DNA from: Pseudomonas kitaguniensis
Lineage (GTDB): Bacteria; Pseudomonadota; Gammaproteobacteria; Pseudomonadales; Pseudomonadaceae
Length of the DNA stretch: 43,466 nt
Direction of reading: 5' to 3'
Assembly (NCBI RefSeq): GCF_009296165.1
Contig: NZ_VUAZ01000096.1
Location: 1-43,466 of the forward strand
Part shown: one piece after another, positions 6,682 to 15,807 of the stretch
How the letters are laid out: each line of letters begins with the position of its first letter
Position numbering within the stretch: the stretch's first letter is position 1
Program-made: the position numbers and the translations under genes
The notes under the pieces: generated by a model
The model's database searches: none
Seen by the model: only the letters and a program-made list of their open reading frames with translations
Told to the model about the DNA's origin: nothing

Positions 6682-8424
6682 CTACTTGGCGACTACCTCG
6701 GCGCTATCTGCCTTCTTCGGCTTGATCAGGCTGAAATCAATCAACCCCTTTTTCTGGGCTATATACGGATCGCCAATGATCAGCGGGCGCGGCTTGAAGC
6801 TGTCGTTGACCAGGCTTTTGCTGCGGTCCCATTCATCGAAACTCAGCCCGGCGAGGTCTGCCCAAGTGTGAATAAGCTGCGCGCTGCTGTAAGGCCGCTG
6901 CAGGTCGCTGGCGAAGCTCCAGTCATGTGTTTCACGCCATTTCGGTGAGGCATAGGCCATGAACGGGATGGTATACATCGGCGCCGTTGGCTTGCCTTCG
7001 TTGCGCCCAAGGGTGGTATGGCCTGGCGAGTCGAACACGTCTTCGCCGTGGTCCGAGAGGTAGAGCAAAAAGCCATTCGGGTCGGTTTTGGCGTAGTCCT
7101 TGATCAGGCTGGAGACCACGAAGTCGTTGTACCGCACCGCGTTGTCGTAGCTGTTGTAGGTGGCCAGTTGCTCGTCACTCACGCCAGCCGGTACGCCTTG
7201 GCGATCGGTGAATGTGTCAAAGGTCGGCGGGTAGCGGTACTGGTAGCTCATATGAGTGCCGAGCAGGTGCACCACGATGAACTTGCGTTCGGTGGGGTCG
7301 GCCAGTGCCTTGGCGAAAGGCTCCAGCACGTCACCGTCGTATTGGCGAGCGTTCTGGTTGCGGTTGTTATTGAGGTACACCTGCTCGTCGGCCTGTTCGG
7401 AAAAAGTCGTGAGCATGGTGTTGCGCTTGGTCATGGTCTGCTGGTTGGTGATCCAGTAAGTTTTATAGCCGGCCTGCTTCATCACGCTGACAATCGACGG
7501 CGTTTTCAGGTAAAGGTCCGGGTTTTCTTCGTCGGCGAAGGTCAGCACCTGTTGCAGCGCTTCAATGGTGTAGGGGCGCGGGGTGATGACGTTATTGAAC
7601 ACCGCCAGTTGGTCGCGCAGCTTGTCCAGTTCCGGCGTGGTGTTGCGCGGGTAGCCGTAAAGGCTCATGCGCTGGCGGTTGGTGGATTCGCCGATCACCA
7701 GCACCAGTGTCGCTGGCTGGCCGGCCATGCTGTCCTTGAGGTTTTTCAAGGGCGCAATCTGGCTGGCGCTGGTGAGCATGCCTTGCATGCTGTTGAGCTG
7801 CTCGGTGTAGCGGCGATAGGCGACGATCATCTGCCAGGGCACTGCGGGCTCAACACGGGATTCAAAACCGTCGATGGCAAGCGCCATGGTCGGGTTGGTC
7901 GCGATCTGTTTCACCAGTGGATAACCGACCACCGCCAAAACGATTGCGGTGGCGGCCAGGATCGACTGGCCGCGCGGCAGGTACACCGGGCGCAGGCGGC
8001 TCCACAGCCAAACAGCCAAGGCGGTATGGGCGATAAACGCCAGCACAATCCACCAGGCGAAGTATTGGGTCGCGTATTCGCCGGCTTCAGAGATGTTCGA
8101 CTCGAACATGATGAAGATGACGCTTTGTGAAAATTCCTGCTGGTAGATGAAAAAATAGCCCAGGCTGGCCATCGAGCAGGCCCACAGCACCACGCCGATC
8201 AAGGCGGCGAGCAAGCGTGTACGGCGCGGGAACAGCAGCATCGGCGCCAACCACAGCGCGCTCAGGAAGAAGGCTTGGCGAAAGCCACTGAAGCCGGAGG
8301 TGCCGGTCAGTTGGATGAGTAATTGGGTAATACCCGAGAAATACCAGAAAAACATGAACAGCCAGCCAAGGCCTGCCCAGTCAAAACCTTTCGCAGACTT
8401 GGTGCTGCGTTTGAACATCGCCAT
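6682..8424 (-). CDS. cptA: Phosphoethanolamine transferase CptA
   Basis: 580-aa inner-membrane enzyme of the EptA/CptA alkaline-phosphatase superfamily, which moves phosphoethanolamine from phosphatidylethanolamine to LPS core or lipid A. Five N-terminal membrane segments (GLGWLFMFFWYFSGITQLLI, AFFLSALWLAPMLLF and on) are followed by the periplasmic catalytic domain: LVLVIGESTNRQRMSLYGYP (metal-binding Glu), NNVITPRPYTIEALQQ (expected Thr nucleophile), HLLGTHMSY and LYLSDHGEDV (metal ligands). Sequence similarity to E. coli CptA is high throughout, for example YFFIYQQEFSQSVIFIMFE. Start taken at 8424 (MAMFKRSTK), preceded by GGAG at 6 nt; an upstream ATG at 8493 is possible but lacks this. 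Such modification raises resistance to cationic peptides. Monocistronic. Confidence 0.9.
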   Translation of the reverse strand: MAMFKRSTKSAKGFDWAGLGWLFMFFWYFSGITQLLIQLTGTSGFSGFRQAFFLSALWLAPMLLFPRRTRLLAALIGVVLWACSMASLGYFFIYQQEFSQSVIFIMFESNISEAGEYATQYFAWWIVLAFIAHTALAVWLWSRLRPVYLPRGQSILAATAIVLAVVGYPLVKQIATNPTMALAIDGFESRVEPAVPWQMIVAYRRYTEQLNSMQGMLTSASQIAPLKNLKDSMAGQPATLVLVIGESTNRQRMSLYGYPRNTTPELDKLRDQLAVFNNVITPRPYTIEALQQVLTFADEENPDLYLKTPSIVSVMKQAGYKTYWITNQQTMTKRNTMLTTFSEQADEQVYLNNNRNQNARQYDGDVLEPFAKALADPTERKFIVVHLLGTHMSYQYRYPPTFDTFTDRQGVPAGVSDEQLATYNSYDNAVRYNDFVVSSLIKDYAKTDPNGFLLYLSDHGEDVFDSPGHTTLGRNEGKPTAPMYTIPFMAYASPKWRETHDWSFASDLQRPYSSAQLIHTWADLAGLSFDEWDRSKSLVNDSFKPRPLIIGDPYIAQKKGLIDFSLIKPKKADSAEVVAK

Positions 8425-8589
8425 CCAGTGCTCCAACCCGATCATTTTGCAGTTGACGCGCAACAGCGCACGCAACAGAGGCCACCCATGCATGGGGTAG
8501 CCTTTGAGGGCGGGAGTATCGGGAGGTAGATGTGAAAACTTTGTGAGATTTTTGTGTGGGTTATCTTACAAAGTGCTCAGGTGCCGGTT

Positions 8590-8766
8590 TCAACACAGCG
8601 CAGGGTGTGCGCCTGAGGGCTGATCCAGCTGGGCCTGGAGGTGTGAGCGCAGGCGCAGGACCTCTTGCTGAAGCTGATCGCGCTGGTCTTTCAACTGGCG
8701 CAATTCATCGCGACGGACGGTAACGTAAAGCGTCTGTGGCGGGCGTGTCATGGGTGCTGTGCTCAT
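8590..8766 (-). CDS. Small coiled-coil protein, 58 aa
   Basis: ATG at 8766 with GAGG 6 nt upstream opens a 58-codon frame: MSTAPMTRPPQTLYVTVRRD, then ELRQLKDQRDQLQQEVLRLR and a tail ending ALC. The central segment has the heptad pattern and charged content of a coiled coil of about 30 residues. No signal peptide or membrane segment. No named family recognised, but ribosome site, composition and codon use support a real gene. It lies between cptA and the gnd operon, divergent from gnd. A possible role is a small cytoplasmic adaptor; that is a guess. Confidence 0.65.
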   Translation of the reverse strand: MSTAPMTRPPQTLYVTVRRDELRQLKDQRDQLQQEVLRLRSHLQAQLDQPSGAHPALC

Positions 8767-9034
8767 TGCTTACCTCGCAAATAGCCGGTAAATCGCGGTG
8801 CCGAAACGCTTTAGTCGAGGTTTTCGGCAACAGTCGAAGCAATTCTGAATTCTTTTTTGAGCCAATGGAACTTTTTTATTTTTGATTGTCTCTGTGACTT
8901 TTTGCAGGGTGTTGCTGAAACGTTCGACTTTTTTGTCATGAAACTACACGGATCCGCTCTGGACTAACCCTCATTAGCCTCATTGCGCTATAAACTATGT
9001 CACACATTTATTACGTAGTTAGGAGCATCAGCAC
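8767..9034. other. Divergent promoter region before gnd
   Basis: AT-richer spacer between the 58-aa gene and gnd. An imperfect dyad at 8991-9021 (AACTATGTCA ... TTACGTAGTT) lies just before the gnd ribosome site AGGAGCATC, with a TATAAACT-like -10 candidate at 8989. In Pseudomonas, zwf/gnd genes are often under HexR; I do not see a clean HexR box, so the dyad is only a candidate operator. Confidence 0.35.
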
Positions 9035-10018
9035 ATGCAACTGGGGATTATCGGACTAGGCCGCATGGGCGGTAACATCGCACGGCGCCTGATGCTCAAT
9101 GGGCATACCACCGTTGTATATGACCGTAACGAAGCATTCGTCAAAGGCTTGAGCGAAGAGGGCGCCACCGGCGTCGCCGACCTTGAGGCTCTGGTAGCCG
9201 GGCTGCAAAAGCCGCGCGCGGTATGGGTAATGCTGCCGGCCGGCGCACCCACCGAAGACACCATCACTGCCTTGAGTGAGCTGCTCGAAGACGGTGACGT
9301 GATCATCGACGGCGGCAACAGCATGTATAAAGATGACATCCGCCGCGCCAAAACCCTGGCGGAAAAAGGCCTGCACTACGTCGACGTCGGCACGTCCGGC
9401 GGCGTCTGGGGCCTGGAGCGTGGCTATTGCATGATGATTGGTGGTGACGTCCAAACCGTGCAGCGCCTCGACCCGATCTTCGCCAGCCTGGCCCCTGGCC
9501 TGGGCAACATCCCGCGCACCAAGGACCGTCCCGCCAGCGCTGATACCCGCGCCGAGCACGGTTATATCCACGCCGGCCCAGCGGGTTCCGGGCACTTCGT
9601 GAAGATGATCCACAACGGCATCGAGTACGGCATGATGCAGGCTTTCGCTGAAGGCTTCGACATTCTCAAGACCAAAAACTCGGAAAACCTGCCGGAACAC
9701 GAGCGCTTCGATCTGAACGTCGCCGACATCGCCGAAGTCTGGCGCCGTGGCAGCGTGGTCTCGTCGTGGTTGCTCGACCTGACCGCCGACGCCTTGGCCA
9801 CCGACCCGAAACTCGACGGTTACTCCGGCTCCGTGGCTGACAGTGGCGAAGGCCGCTGGACCATCGAAGCCGCCATGGAGCAGGCAGTGCCGGTTCCGGT
9901 GCTATCGACGTCGTTGTTTGCACGCTTCCGTTCCCGTCAGCAAAGCACCTACGGTGACAAAATGCTGTCTGCCATGCGCTTCGGCTTTGGCGGCCACGTG
10001 GAGACTTCCAAAAAATGA
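9035..10018 (+). CDS. gnd: 6-phosphogluconate dehydrogenase (decarboxylating), short type
   Basis: 327-aa enzyme converting 6-phosphogluconate to ribulose 5-phosphate and CO2. The N-terminal Rossmann motif is [18 protein letters not shown]; catalytic-domain motifs are [20 protein letters not shown] and [19 protein letters not shown] (catalytic Lys and Asn). At about 330 aa it belongs to the short NAD-linked (GntZ/YqeC) subgroup rather than the 470-aa NADP enzyme of E. coli. AGGAGCATCAGCAC precedes the ATG. It overlaps zwf by ATGA, so the two are translationally coupled. The pair supplies reducing power and pentoses and corresponds to the zwfB-linked gnd of P. putida, from memory. Confidence 0.93.
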   Translation: MQLGIIGLGRMGGNIARRLMLNGHTTVVYDRNEAFVKGLSEEGATGVADLEALVAGLQKPRAVWVMLPAGAPTEDTITALSELLEDGDVIIDGGNSMYKDDIRRAKTLAEKGLHYVDVGTSGGVWGLERGYCMMIGGDVQTVQRLDPIFASLAPGLGNIPRTKDRPASADTRAEHGYIHAGPAGSGHFVKMIHNGIEYGMMQAFAEGFDILKTKNSENLPEHERFDLNVADIAEVWRRGSVVSSWLLDLTADALATDPKLDGYSGSVADSGEGRWTIEAAMEQAVPVPVLSTSLFARFRSRQQSTYGDKMLSAMRFGFGGHVETSKK

Positions 10019-11538
10019 CCGCTAACGGCAAGAAACCCAAAGCCGAAACCGCACCGCCGACCACGTTGTTCCTGTTCGGCGCGCATGGCGACCTGGTCAA
10101 GCGCTTGCTGATGCCTGCGCTTTACAACCTGCGTCGCGACGGGCTGCTGGGCGACGGCCTGCGCATTGTCGGCGTGGATCACAACGCCATCAGTGACGCC
10201 GACTTCGCCAAGAAACTCGAAGACTTTATTCGCACCGAAGCCGCGAGCAAGGTCAAGGGCAATGGCCAAGACGCGCTCGACCCAGCGCTGTGGGCGCAGT
10301 TGGCCAAAGGTATCAGCTACGTCGAGGGCGACTTTCTCGACGACAGCACCTACGCCGACATCGGCAAAAAGATCGCCGACAGCGGTACCGGCAACGCGGT
10401 GTTCTACCTGGCCACCGCACCGCGCTTCTTCAGTGAAGTGGTGCAGCGCCTCGGCAGCGCCGGTTTGCTGAATGAAACCGATGAAGCGTTCCGCCGCGTC
10501 GTGATCGAGAAGCCGTTTGGTTCGGACCTCGCCACCGCCGAGGCGTTGAACGCCAGCTTGCTCAACGTCATGAGCGAGAAACAGATCTATCGCATCGACC
10601 ATTACCTGGGCAAGGAAACGGTGCAGAACATTCTGATCAGCCGTTTCTCCAACGTGCTGTTCGAAGCGTTCTGGAACAACCATTACATCGATCACGTGCA
10701 AATCACGGCGGCGGAAACCGTCGGCGTCGAGACCCGTGGTAATTTCTTCGAAAAAACCGGCACGCTGCGCGACATGGTGCCCAATCACCTGTTCCAGTTG
10801 CTCGCGATGGTGGCCATGGAACCGCCGGCGGCGTTTGGCGCCGACGCAGTGCGCGGTGAAAAGGCCAAGGTGGTCGGTGCAATCCGCCCCTGGTCATTGG
10901 AAGATGCGCGGGCCAACTCGGTACGTGGCCAATACACCTCTGGCGAAATTGGCGGCAAGCAGCTTCCCGGTTACCGTGAAGAGGCGAATGTAGCGCCTGA
11001 CAGCAGCACTGAAACCTTCGTCGCCCTCAAGGTGATGATCGACAACTGGCGCTGGGTCGGCGTGCCGTTCTACTTGCGCACCGGCAAACGCATGAGCATT
11101 CGCGACACTGAAATCGTGATCTGCTTCAAGCCTGCGCCGTACGCGCAGTTCCGCGATACCGACGTGGATGAACTCAAGCCGACCTATCTGAAAATCCAGA
11201 TCCAGCCAAACGAAGGCATGTGGTTCGACCTGCTGGCGAAAAAGCCTGGGCCGACCCTGGAAATGGCGAATATCGAGCTGGGCTTCGACTACAAGGACTT
11301 CTTCGAGATGCAGCCGTCGACGGGTTACGAAACCTTGATCTACGACTGTATGACCGGCGATCAGACCCTGTTTCAGCGTGCCGACAACATCGAAAATGGC
11401 TGGCGTGCGGTGCAGCCGTTCCTTGATGCCTGGCAGCAGGATGACGGTATTCAGGCCTACAAAGCCGGTGAAGATGGCCCGGCCGCTGCCGATGCCTTGC
11501 TCGCCCGCGATGGTCGCACGTGGCATAGCCTCGGATGA
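10015..11538 (+). CDS. zwf: Glucose-6-phosphate 1-dehydrogenase
   Basis: 507-aa enzyme oxidising glucose 6-phosphate to 6-phosphogluconolactone. The coenzyme-binding fingerprint is [20 protein letters not shown] (GAHGDL where many enzymes have GASGDL), and the substrate/catalytic signature is [14 protein letters not shown] with the catalytic His. [11 protein letters not shown] is the conserved EKPxG loop. Full length for the family. Start ATG overlaps the gnd stop and its stop overlaps the HAD start (ATGA both times), giving a tightly coupled three-gene operon. The paralogue most like this in P. putida is zwfB; cofactor preference cannot be settled here. Confidence 0.95.
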   Translation: MTANGKKPKAETAPPTTLFLFGAHGDLVKRLLMPALYNLRRDGLLGDGLRIVGVDHNAISDADFAKKLEDFIRTEAASKVKGNGQDALDPALWAQLAKGISYVEGDFLDDSTYADIGKKIADSGTGNAVFYLATAPRFFSEVVQRLGSAGLLNETDEAFRRVVIEKPFGSDLATAEALNASLLNVMSEKQIYRIDHYLGKETVQNILISRFSNVLFEAFWNNHYIDHVQITAAETVGVETRGNFFEKTGTLRDMVPNHLFQLLAMVAMEPPAAFGADAVRGEKAKVVGAIRPWSLEDARANSVRGQYTSGEIGGKQLPGYREEANVAPDSSTETFVALKVMIDNWRWVGVPFYLRTGKRMSIRDTEIVICFKPAPYAQFRDTDVDELKPTYLKIQIQPNEGMWFDLLAKKPGPTLEMANIELGFDYKDFFEMQPSTGYETLIYDCMTGDQTLFQRADNIENGWRAVQPFLDAWQQDDGIQAYKAGEDGPAAADALLARDGRTWHSLG

Positions 11539-12359
11539 GTGACGTTCCGGTGCATCCCATCCAGTTTGTATTAAGTGACATGGACGGCACGCTGTTAGGT
11601 CCCGATCACCTGCCAAGCCAGCGCACTCTCGACGCGGTGCGTGCCTTGCGCGCCGCCGGGGTGTTTTTCAGCCTGGCCAGCGGGCGCCCGCCCAAGGCCA
11701 TGTTGCAGATGGTCGAGGCGTTCGGCATCGATGTGCCCGTGGCAGGGTTTAACGGCGGTACGTTGATCAACCCGGATGGCAGCGTGCTGTTGGCGCACCA
11801 TCTGCCGGCCGAGGCGGCGCTGGTGACGCTGGCGCTGTTTTCAGGGCAGCCGGACGTTGAAGTCTGGTTGTTTGCCGACGGTGATTGGCTGCGCCGTGAT
11901 CCGCCGGGGCCGATGGTTGCCGTCGAAGCGGCTGGCCTGGGCTACGGGCCGAAGGTAGTTGAGAGTTTTGAGCCGTACCTGGATCGGGTCGACAAGATCG
12001 TCGCGGCCAGTCGTAACGCGCCGTTGCTGGTCGCGTTGGAGGCGCAGTTGCAACCCAAGGTGCAGGGGCTGGCGCATGTCTCGCGTTCGCAACCGATTTA
12101 CCTGGACGTGACCGCGATGCAAGCGAACAAGGGCGATGCCTTGAAAACCCTGGCTGCGCACCTTGGTGTCGCGCTGGAACACACGGCGGCGATTGGCGAC
12201 GGTGGCAATGACCCGGCGATGTTTAATGTCGCCGGGTTCTCGATTGCCATGGGCCAGGCTGAAGAAGCCGTCAAGCGTCAAGCCAGCGTCGTTACCGGCA
12301 GTAATGTCGAGGACGGTGCTGCGCAAGCCATCGAGCGGTTTATTCTGGCCGCGCACTAA
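11535..12359 (+). CDS. Cof-type HAD phosphatase
   Basis: 274-aa HAD-superfamily hydrolase of the Cof/IIB type. Motif I is VLSDMDGTLLGPDH (nucleophile and acid Asp), motif II lies around FFSLASGRPPKAM, and motif IV is AAIGDGGNDPAMFNVAGFSIAMG. The cap resembles sugar-phosphate phosphatases (YidA/Cof). It is coupled by an ATGA overlap to zwf, so a role in dephosphorylating or repairing a phosphogluconate- or pentose-pathway metabolite is plausible, for instance damaged or dead-end sugar phosphates; substrate is not known. Ends 20 nt before the unusual hairpin at 12379. Confidence 0.9.
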   Translation: MSDVPVHPIQFVLSDMDGTLLGPDHLPSQRTLDAVRALRAAGVFFSLASGRPPKAMLQMVEAFGIDVPVAGFNGGTLINPDGSVLLAHHLPAEAALVTLALFSGQPDVEVWLFADGDWLRRDPPGPMVAVEAAGLGYGPKVVESFEPYLDRVDKIVAASRNAPLLVALEAQLQPKVQGLAHVSRSQPIYLDVTAMQANKGDALKTLAAHLGVALEHTAAIGDGGNDPAMFNVAGFSIAMGQAEEAVKRQASVVTGSNVEDGAAQAIERFILAAH

Positions 12360-12378
12360 GCGCTAACTTCCGGTCATT

Positions 12379-12437
12379 CTTCCGATCATTGTTGTTGCAC
12401 ACGATCATTGTTGTTGCACAACGGCAATGATCGGAAG
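12379..12437. terminator. Bidirectional hairpin with internal tandem duplication
   Basis: CTTCCGATCATTG (12379-12391) pairs with CAATGATCGGAAG (12425-12437) between convergent genes. Inside, a 19-nt unit beginning GATCATTGTTGTTGCACA occurs twice in tandem (12384-12402 and 12403-12421, last base differing), so the right arm can pair with either copy. No long T-run follows, so termination strength is uncertain. Confidence 0.6.
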
Positions 12438-12450
12438 TGGCTGCATCGAT

Positions 12451-12711
12451 TTACTTGGGCATTGCCCACGACTGCAACTGATAGCCGTCTTTGTCGAGTT
12501 CGGCGCGCGCCTGCAGCAACAAATCTTCTAGTTGGGTTGCATCGGTATAGGTACTCGAAGACAGCTGTTTGCTGCCGATACGGGTATTGGTGCGGTCGAT
12601 GACGCTCAGGCTGAGTGCGCCGTTGCCATCGTGCCAGGCCACGCACTGAAAGGGTTGGAAAGCACGGTCTGCGATCAAAAGAGCTTCGTTGATGCGGAGC
12701 GGGGCGTTCAT
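12451..12711 (-). CDS. Conserved small protein, 86 aa
   Basis: 86-aa cytoplasmic-looking protein starting MNAPLRINEALLIADRAFQP, preceded by AGAGAAGAACCAC (ribosome site AGAAG). It has no signal peptide and no membrane segment; FQCVAWHDGNGALSLSVIDR suggests beta strands and QLEDLLLQARAELDKDGYQL an amphipathic helix. A longer in-frame ATG exists at 12813 but adds a Pro/Ser/Cys-rich stretch unlike a protein N-terminus. I do not recognise a family. Convergent with the HAD gene and divergent from the sigma-54 activator. Confidence 0.7.
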   Translation of the reverse strand: MNAPLRINEALLIADRAFQPFQCVAWHDGNGALSLSVIDRTNTRIGSKQLSSSTYTDATQLEDLLLQARAELDKDGYQLQSWAMPK

Positions 12712-13055
12712 GTGGTTCTTCTCTCTAATTGCCCAATCAAGTGAGTGCCGTCGGTTGGGCGGGCCGCACGGCGAGTTACTTGTACTGATGCACGATGGCG
12801 GGGTACGGGTCACATGTTAGAGCAAGAAATTTCAAGCTCGCGTGATTGAAGTCATCTAAGCGGCTGTTTTAGCGGCGCAATTCAGGTGTCGATCGACCTC
12901 GACTTTTTTCCCGAAAATCGCCGGAGGTGGCTTTTTGCCCGCACTTATAGCGAAACGGTACATAGGCCGCGTCAATATCTTGATAGTGTGAGCCGCAGGC
13001 ACTACAAATCATTGTTTATAAATAATTTTAACGATAGTGGCGCCAAGGAATAGTC
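12712..13055. other. Intergenic, promoter of sigma-54 activator gene
   Basis: No credible gene. Contains a 10-bp palindrome GTCGATCGAC at 12888-12897 and an AT-rich stretch around 13010-13035 (TTTATAAATAATTTTAACGATA) that offers a -10-like TATAAAT; AAGGAATAGTC is the ribosome site of the gene at 13056. Confidence 0.4.
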
Positions 13056-14381
13056 ATGGTTACTACACCTGTCCAGCGCCGTCTGCTTGTGGTTGACCCC
13101 TGTGATGATTGTCACGCGTTGTTGCCCGGCCTGCGCACCGCCGGGTGGCAAGTGGACAGTTGCGCGCTCAGTGCGGTCGGTGACCGCTCATGTGATGTGG
13201 GCCTGTTGCGTTTACAGCCGTTTCATTTTGAACGCCCGGAGGCGGTCAAAGAGCTGATCAGCCGCAGTGGCACCGAATGGATCGCGGTGCTTAGCCAGGA
13301 TGTTTTACGCCTGCACAACGTCGGCGATTTCGTCTGCGAATGGTTTTTTGACTTCCACACGCTGCCGTTTGATGTGTCTCGTGTGCAGGTCACGCTGGGG
13401 CGTGCCTTCGGCATGGCGCGCCTGCGCGGCAAAGGCCACACGCAGGTGGACGAGCCCGAACATGAATTGCTCGGCGACAGCCGCTCTATCCGCGACTTGC
13501 GCAAACTGCTCGCCAAACTGGCGCCCACGCAATCCCCGGTGCTGATTCGCGGCGACAGTGGCACCGGCAAAGAGCTGGTCGCCAAGACCTTGCATCGCAA
13601 ATCCCAGCGGCACGCCAAGCCGTTCGTTGCGATCAACTGCGGCGCCATTCCCGAACACCTGATTCAGTCCGAGCTGTTTGGCCACGAGAAAGGCGCGTTT
13701 ACCGGTGCCCATCAGCGCAAGATCGGGCGCATCGAGGCGGCGAACGGCGGCACGCTGTTCCTGGATGAAATCGGCGATTTGCCGATGGAATTACAAGCCA
13801 ATCTGCTGCGTTTTTTGCAAGAAAAACACATTGAACGTGTTGGCGGCAGCCAGCCGATCCCGGTGGATGTGCGGGTGCTGGCGGCCACCCACGTCGACCT
13901 CGAAGCCGCGGTCGAAAAGGGCAGCTTCCGCGAAGACTTGTACTACCGGCTGAATGTGCTGCAAGTGATGACGGCGCCGCTGCGTGAGCGGCATGGCGAT
14001 GTGGCCCTGCTGGCCAACCACTTTTCGCGTTTCTACAGCCAGGAAACCGGCCGGCGCCCGCGCAGTTTCAGCGAGGATGCGCTGGTCGCCATGGCGCAGC
14101 ACCCATGGCCGGGCAATGTGCGCGAACTGGCCAACCGTGTGCGCCGTGGCCTGGTGCTGGCGGAAGGGCGGCAGATCGAGGCGGCGGATCTGGGCTTGCA
14201 AGGCGCGCGCGCAATCGCCTTGCCCATGGCGACACTGGAACATTACAAGCACTGCGCCGAGCGTCAGGCGCTGTGCGATGTGCTCAACCGGCACAGCGAC
14301 AACATAAGTGTCGCGGCGCGTGTGCTGGGGGTTTCGCGGCCGACGTTCTACCGGTTGCTGCACAAGCACCAGATCCGCTAG
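13056..14381 (+). CDS. Sigma-54 enhancer-binding regulator, VpsR-like N-terminus
   Basis: 441-aa NtrC-family activator. Residues 1 to about 125 form a receiver-like domain of VpsR type, lacking a clear phospho-acceptor pattern (LLVVDPCDDCHALLPG). The AAA+ domain has Walker A GDSGTGKELVAK at about 166-177, the sigma-54 contact loop GAFTGA at 213-218, Walker B GGTLFLDEIGDLP and the arginine-finger region FREDLYYRLNVLQV. A Fis-type helix-turn-helix ends the protein (NISVAARVLGVSRPTFYRLL). It is convergent with the fap operon and shares a terminator with it. Since fapA has a -24/-12 element and a VpsR-like activator gene is, from memory, also near fap in P. aeruginosa (PA1945), it is the best candidate fap regulator; VpsR itself responds to c-di-GMP. 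That link is inference. Confidence 0.88.
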   Translation: MVTTPVQRRLLVVDPCDDCHALLPGLRTAGWQVDSCALSAVGDRSCDVGLLRLQPFHFERPEAVKELISRSGTEWIAVLSQDVLRLHNVGDFVCEWFFDFHTLPFDVSRVQVTLGRAFGMARLRGKGHTQVDEPEHELLGDSRSIRDLRKLLAKLAPTQSPVLIRGDSGTGKELVAKTLHRKSQRHAKPFVAINCGAIPEHLIQSELFGHEKGAFTGAHQRKIGRIEAANGGTLFLDEIGDLPMELQANLLRFLQEKHIERVGGSQPIPVDVRVLAATHVDLEAAVEKGSFREDLYYRLNVLQVMTAPLRERHGDVALLANHFSRFYSQETGRRPRSFSEDALVAMAQHPWPGNVRELANRVRRGLVLAEGRQIEAADLGLQGARAIALPMATLEHYKHCAERQALCDVLNRHSDNISVAARVLGVSRPTFYRLLHKHQIR

Positions 14382-14393
14382 CGCCGGTAAACC

Positions 14394-14431
14394 AAAAGCC
14401 GCGCAACGACGCTGATCGTTGCGCGGCTTTT
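14394..14431. terminator. Strong bidirectional terminator
   Basis: A perfect 16-bp stem, AAAAGCCGCGCAACGA (14394-14409) with TCGTTGCGCGGCTTTT (14416-14431), loop CGCTGA, lies between the convergent activator and fapF stops. A and T runs on both sides make it work in both directions. Confidence 0.93.
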
Positions 14432-14444
14432 GCGTGTGGCTGGC

Positions 14445-15755
14445 TTAGAAGTAGTACGGGAATTTCAAGCTGAAGGTAAAGTCCGGTGCGTCATCGGTCA
14501 TGCCTATCGACAAGTTCGGCACTACCGTCAGGTTATCCGTGGCGGCAATCGTCATGCCGACGTTGAAATAACCAGCGTTGGCGTCGCTGGAAACCACCGA
14601 TTGCCAGTCCTGACCGCTTTGTTTGATCTTGCTTTTGCGCTGCACCAGGTCCGACACGGAAAACGACATGCTCATCTTCTCGTTGAGCGCAAAAGCGACC
14701 CCCAGGCCCAACTGGAGGCTGTCACCCAGGCTGATTTTGCCGGGGACTTTCTGGTTGACGTTGGGGCTGATATCGCCGAACGACTCTTCGAAGTTATGCG
14801 TATACGACAGCGAGCCGAACAGCACCGCCGGGTCGACGGTTTTCACCAGCGAGATACCCGGCGTCACCGACCACACACCGTTACCGGTCGGCAAACTGGC
14901 CGGCACCGCGAGGTTATTGTTCTGCGCTTGTTCAATCAGCTTGATGCCATACGGCTCTTCGCCGGTCGGCGCCTTGAGCCGCACCGACAGCACGGCGTCC
15001 GGCAGGTTGGCGCTTTCATCCAGAAATTTATAAGCGACACCGAAGTTCACGTCGCCAATGGTCGGGTCTCGCGTGACCGAGGCTTCGGAGGTTGCGGTGG
15101 AGTCACCGTTGGCACCACCGGACTGGTAAGTCGACTCGCGGTAGATCACCGGCACGTTCACGTCGAATTGCCAGCGGTTGTCGGGGTTGTAACGCCCGGT
15201 CAGGTCCAGCGTCCAGCTATCGGACTTGATCCGGTCCAGGTTGATATTGCCGAGGAAGATCGAGTCCAGCGCCAAAAAGCCGTTGAGTGATAATTGGCGC
15301 GCATCGTAGCGGGAATAGGTGATGCCGGTTTCCAGGCTGAACCGGCCATTGCCGAAAAAGCCACTGGCCTCGTTATAGAGGTTGCTCACGCTTTGTGCCG
15401 GTGCCGAATCGTCCTTGAGGCTTTGCCCGTAGGAGCTGCTGCCGGCGGCACCGCCCGACGCCGCTGCCGCGCCCACCCCCGGCGTATGGCCGGCCACGGC
15501 GGTGCCGCCTTTCTGAAAGTCGGCGGGTGACTTGACCAAGCGTTTAGGGGAGGGTGCGGCGGGTTGGTCTTCTACCTGGCGTACACGTTGCTCCAGCACG
15601 GCGAGTGCTTTTTGCTGCATGTCATAGCGTTGTCTGAGCTCAAGCAGCTCGCGTTTCAAGGTTTCTATATCGGCATCAGGGGCTGCGTAGAGAGCGGATG
15701 CGGGCAGGAGCGTGCTTAAACATATAGCGGCATGTAACGATAAAGATCGATGCAT
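14445..15755 (-). CDS. fapF: Fap amyloid outer-membrane secretion channel
   Basis: 436-aa FapF. Signal peptide ending near ALYA (about residue 24) is followed by a coiled coil ([20 protein letters not shown], residues 29-63, with more heptads after), a Gly/Ala/Pro-rich linker and a beta-barrel from about residue 145 to the C-terminal FSLKFPYYF, which ends with Phe as outer-membrane proteins do. Known FapF is a trimeric barrel with an N-terminal coiled-coil plug that exports FapB/FapC subunits. Last gene of the operon; 52 nt after fapE, and ends before the strong terminator at 14394. Length matches known FapF (about 430 aa). Confidence 0.9.
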   Translation of the reverse strand: MHRSLSLHAAICLSTLLPASALYAAPDADIETLKRELLELRQRYDMQQKALAVLEQRVRQVEDQPAAPSPKRLVKSPADFQKGGTAVAGHTPGVGAAAASGGAAGSSSYGQSLKDDSAPAQSVSNLYNEASGFFGNGRFSLETGITYSRYDARQLSLNGFLALDSIFLGNINLDRIKSDSWTLDLTGRYNPDNRWQFDVNVPVIYRESTYQSGGANGDSTATSEASVTRDPTIGDVNFGVAYKFLDESANLPDAVLSVRLKAPTGEEPYGIKLIEQAQNNNLAVPASLPTGNGVWSVTPGISLVKTVDPAVLFGSLSYTHNFEESFGDISPNVNQKVPGKISLGDSLQLGLGVAFALNEKMSMSFSVSDLVQRKSKIKQSGQDWQSVVSSDANAGYFNVGMTIAATDNLTVVPNLSIGMTDDAPDFTFSLKFPYYF

Positions 15756-15807
15756 GAAATAAGCCGTCCCATTTTTTTAATGCGTAAGTGTGGTGGCTCA
15801 ACGTAGT

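Noticed and set aside
7018..8130. 370-codon plus-strand frame opposite cptA
   Set aside because: Antisense to conserved CptA motifs; no family-like sequence.
14430..15290. 286-codon plus-strand frame opposite fapF
   Set aside because: Arg/His/Gln-rich shadow, overlaps the terminator region and begins inside the fapF end.
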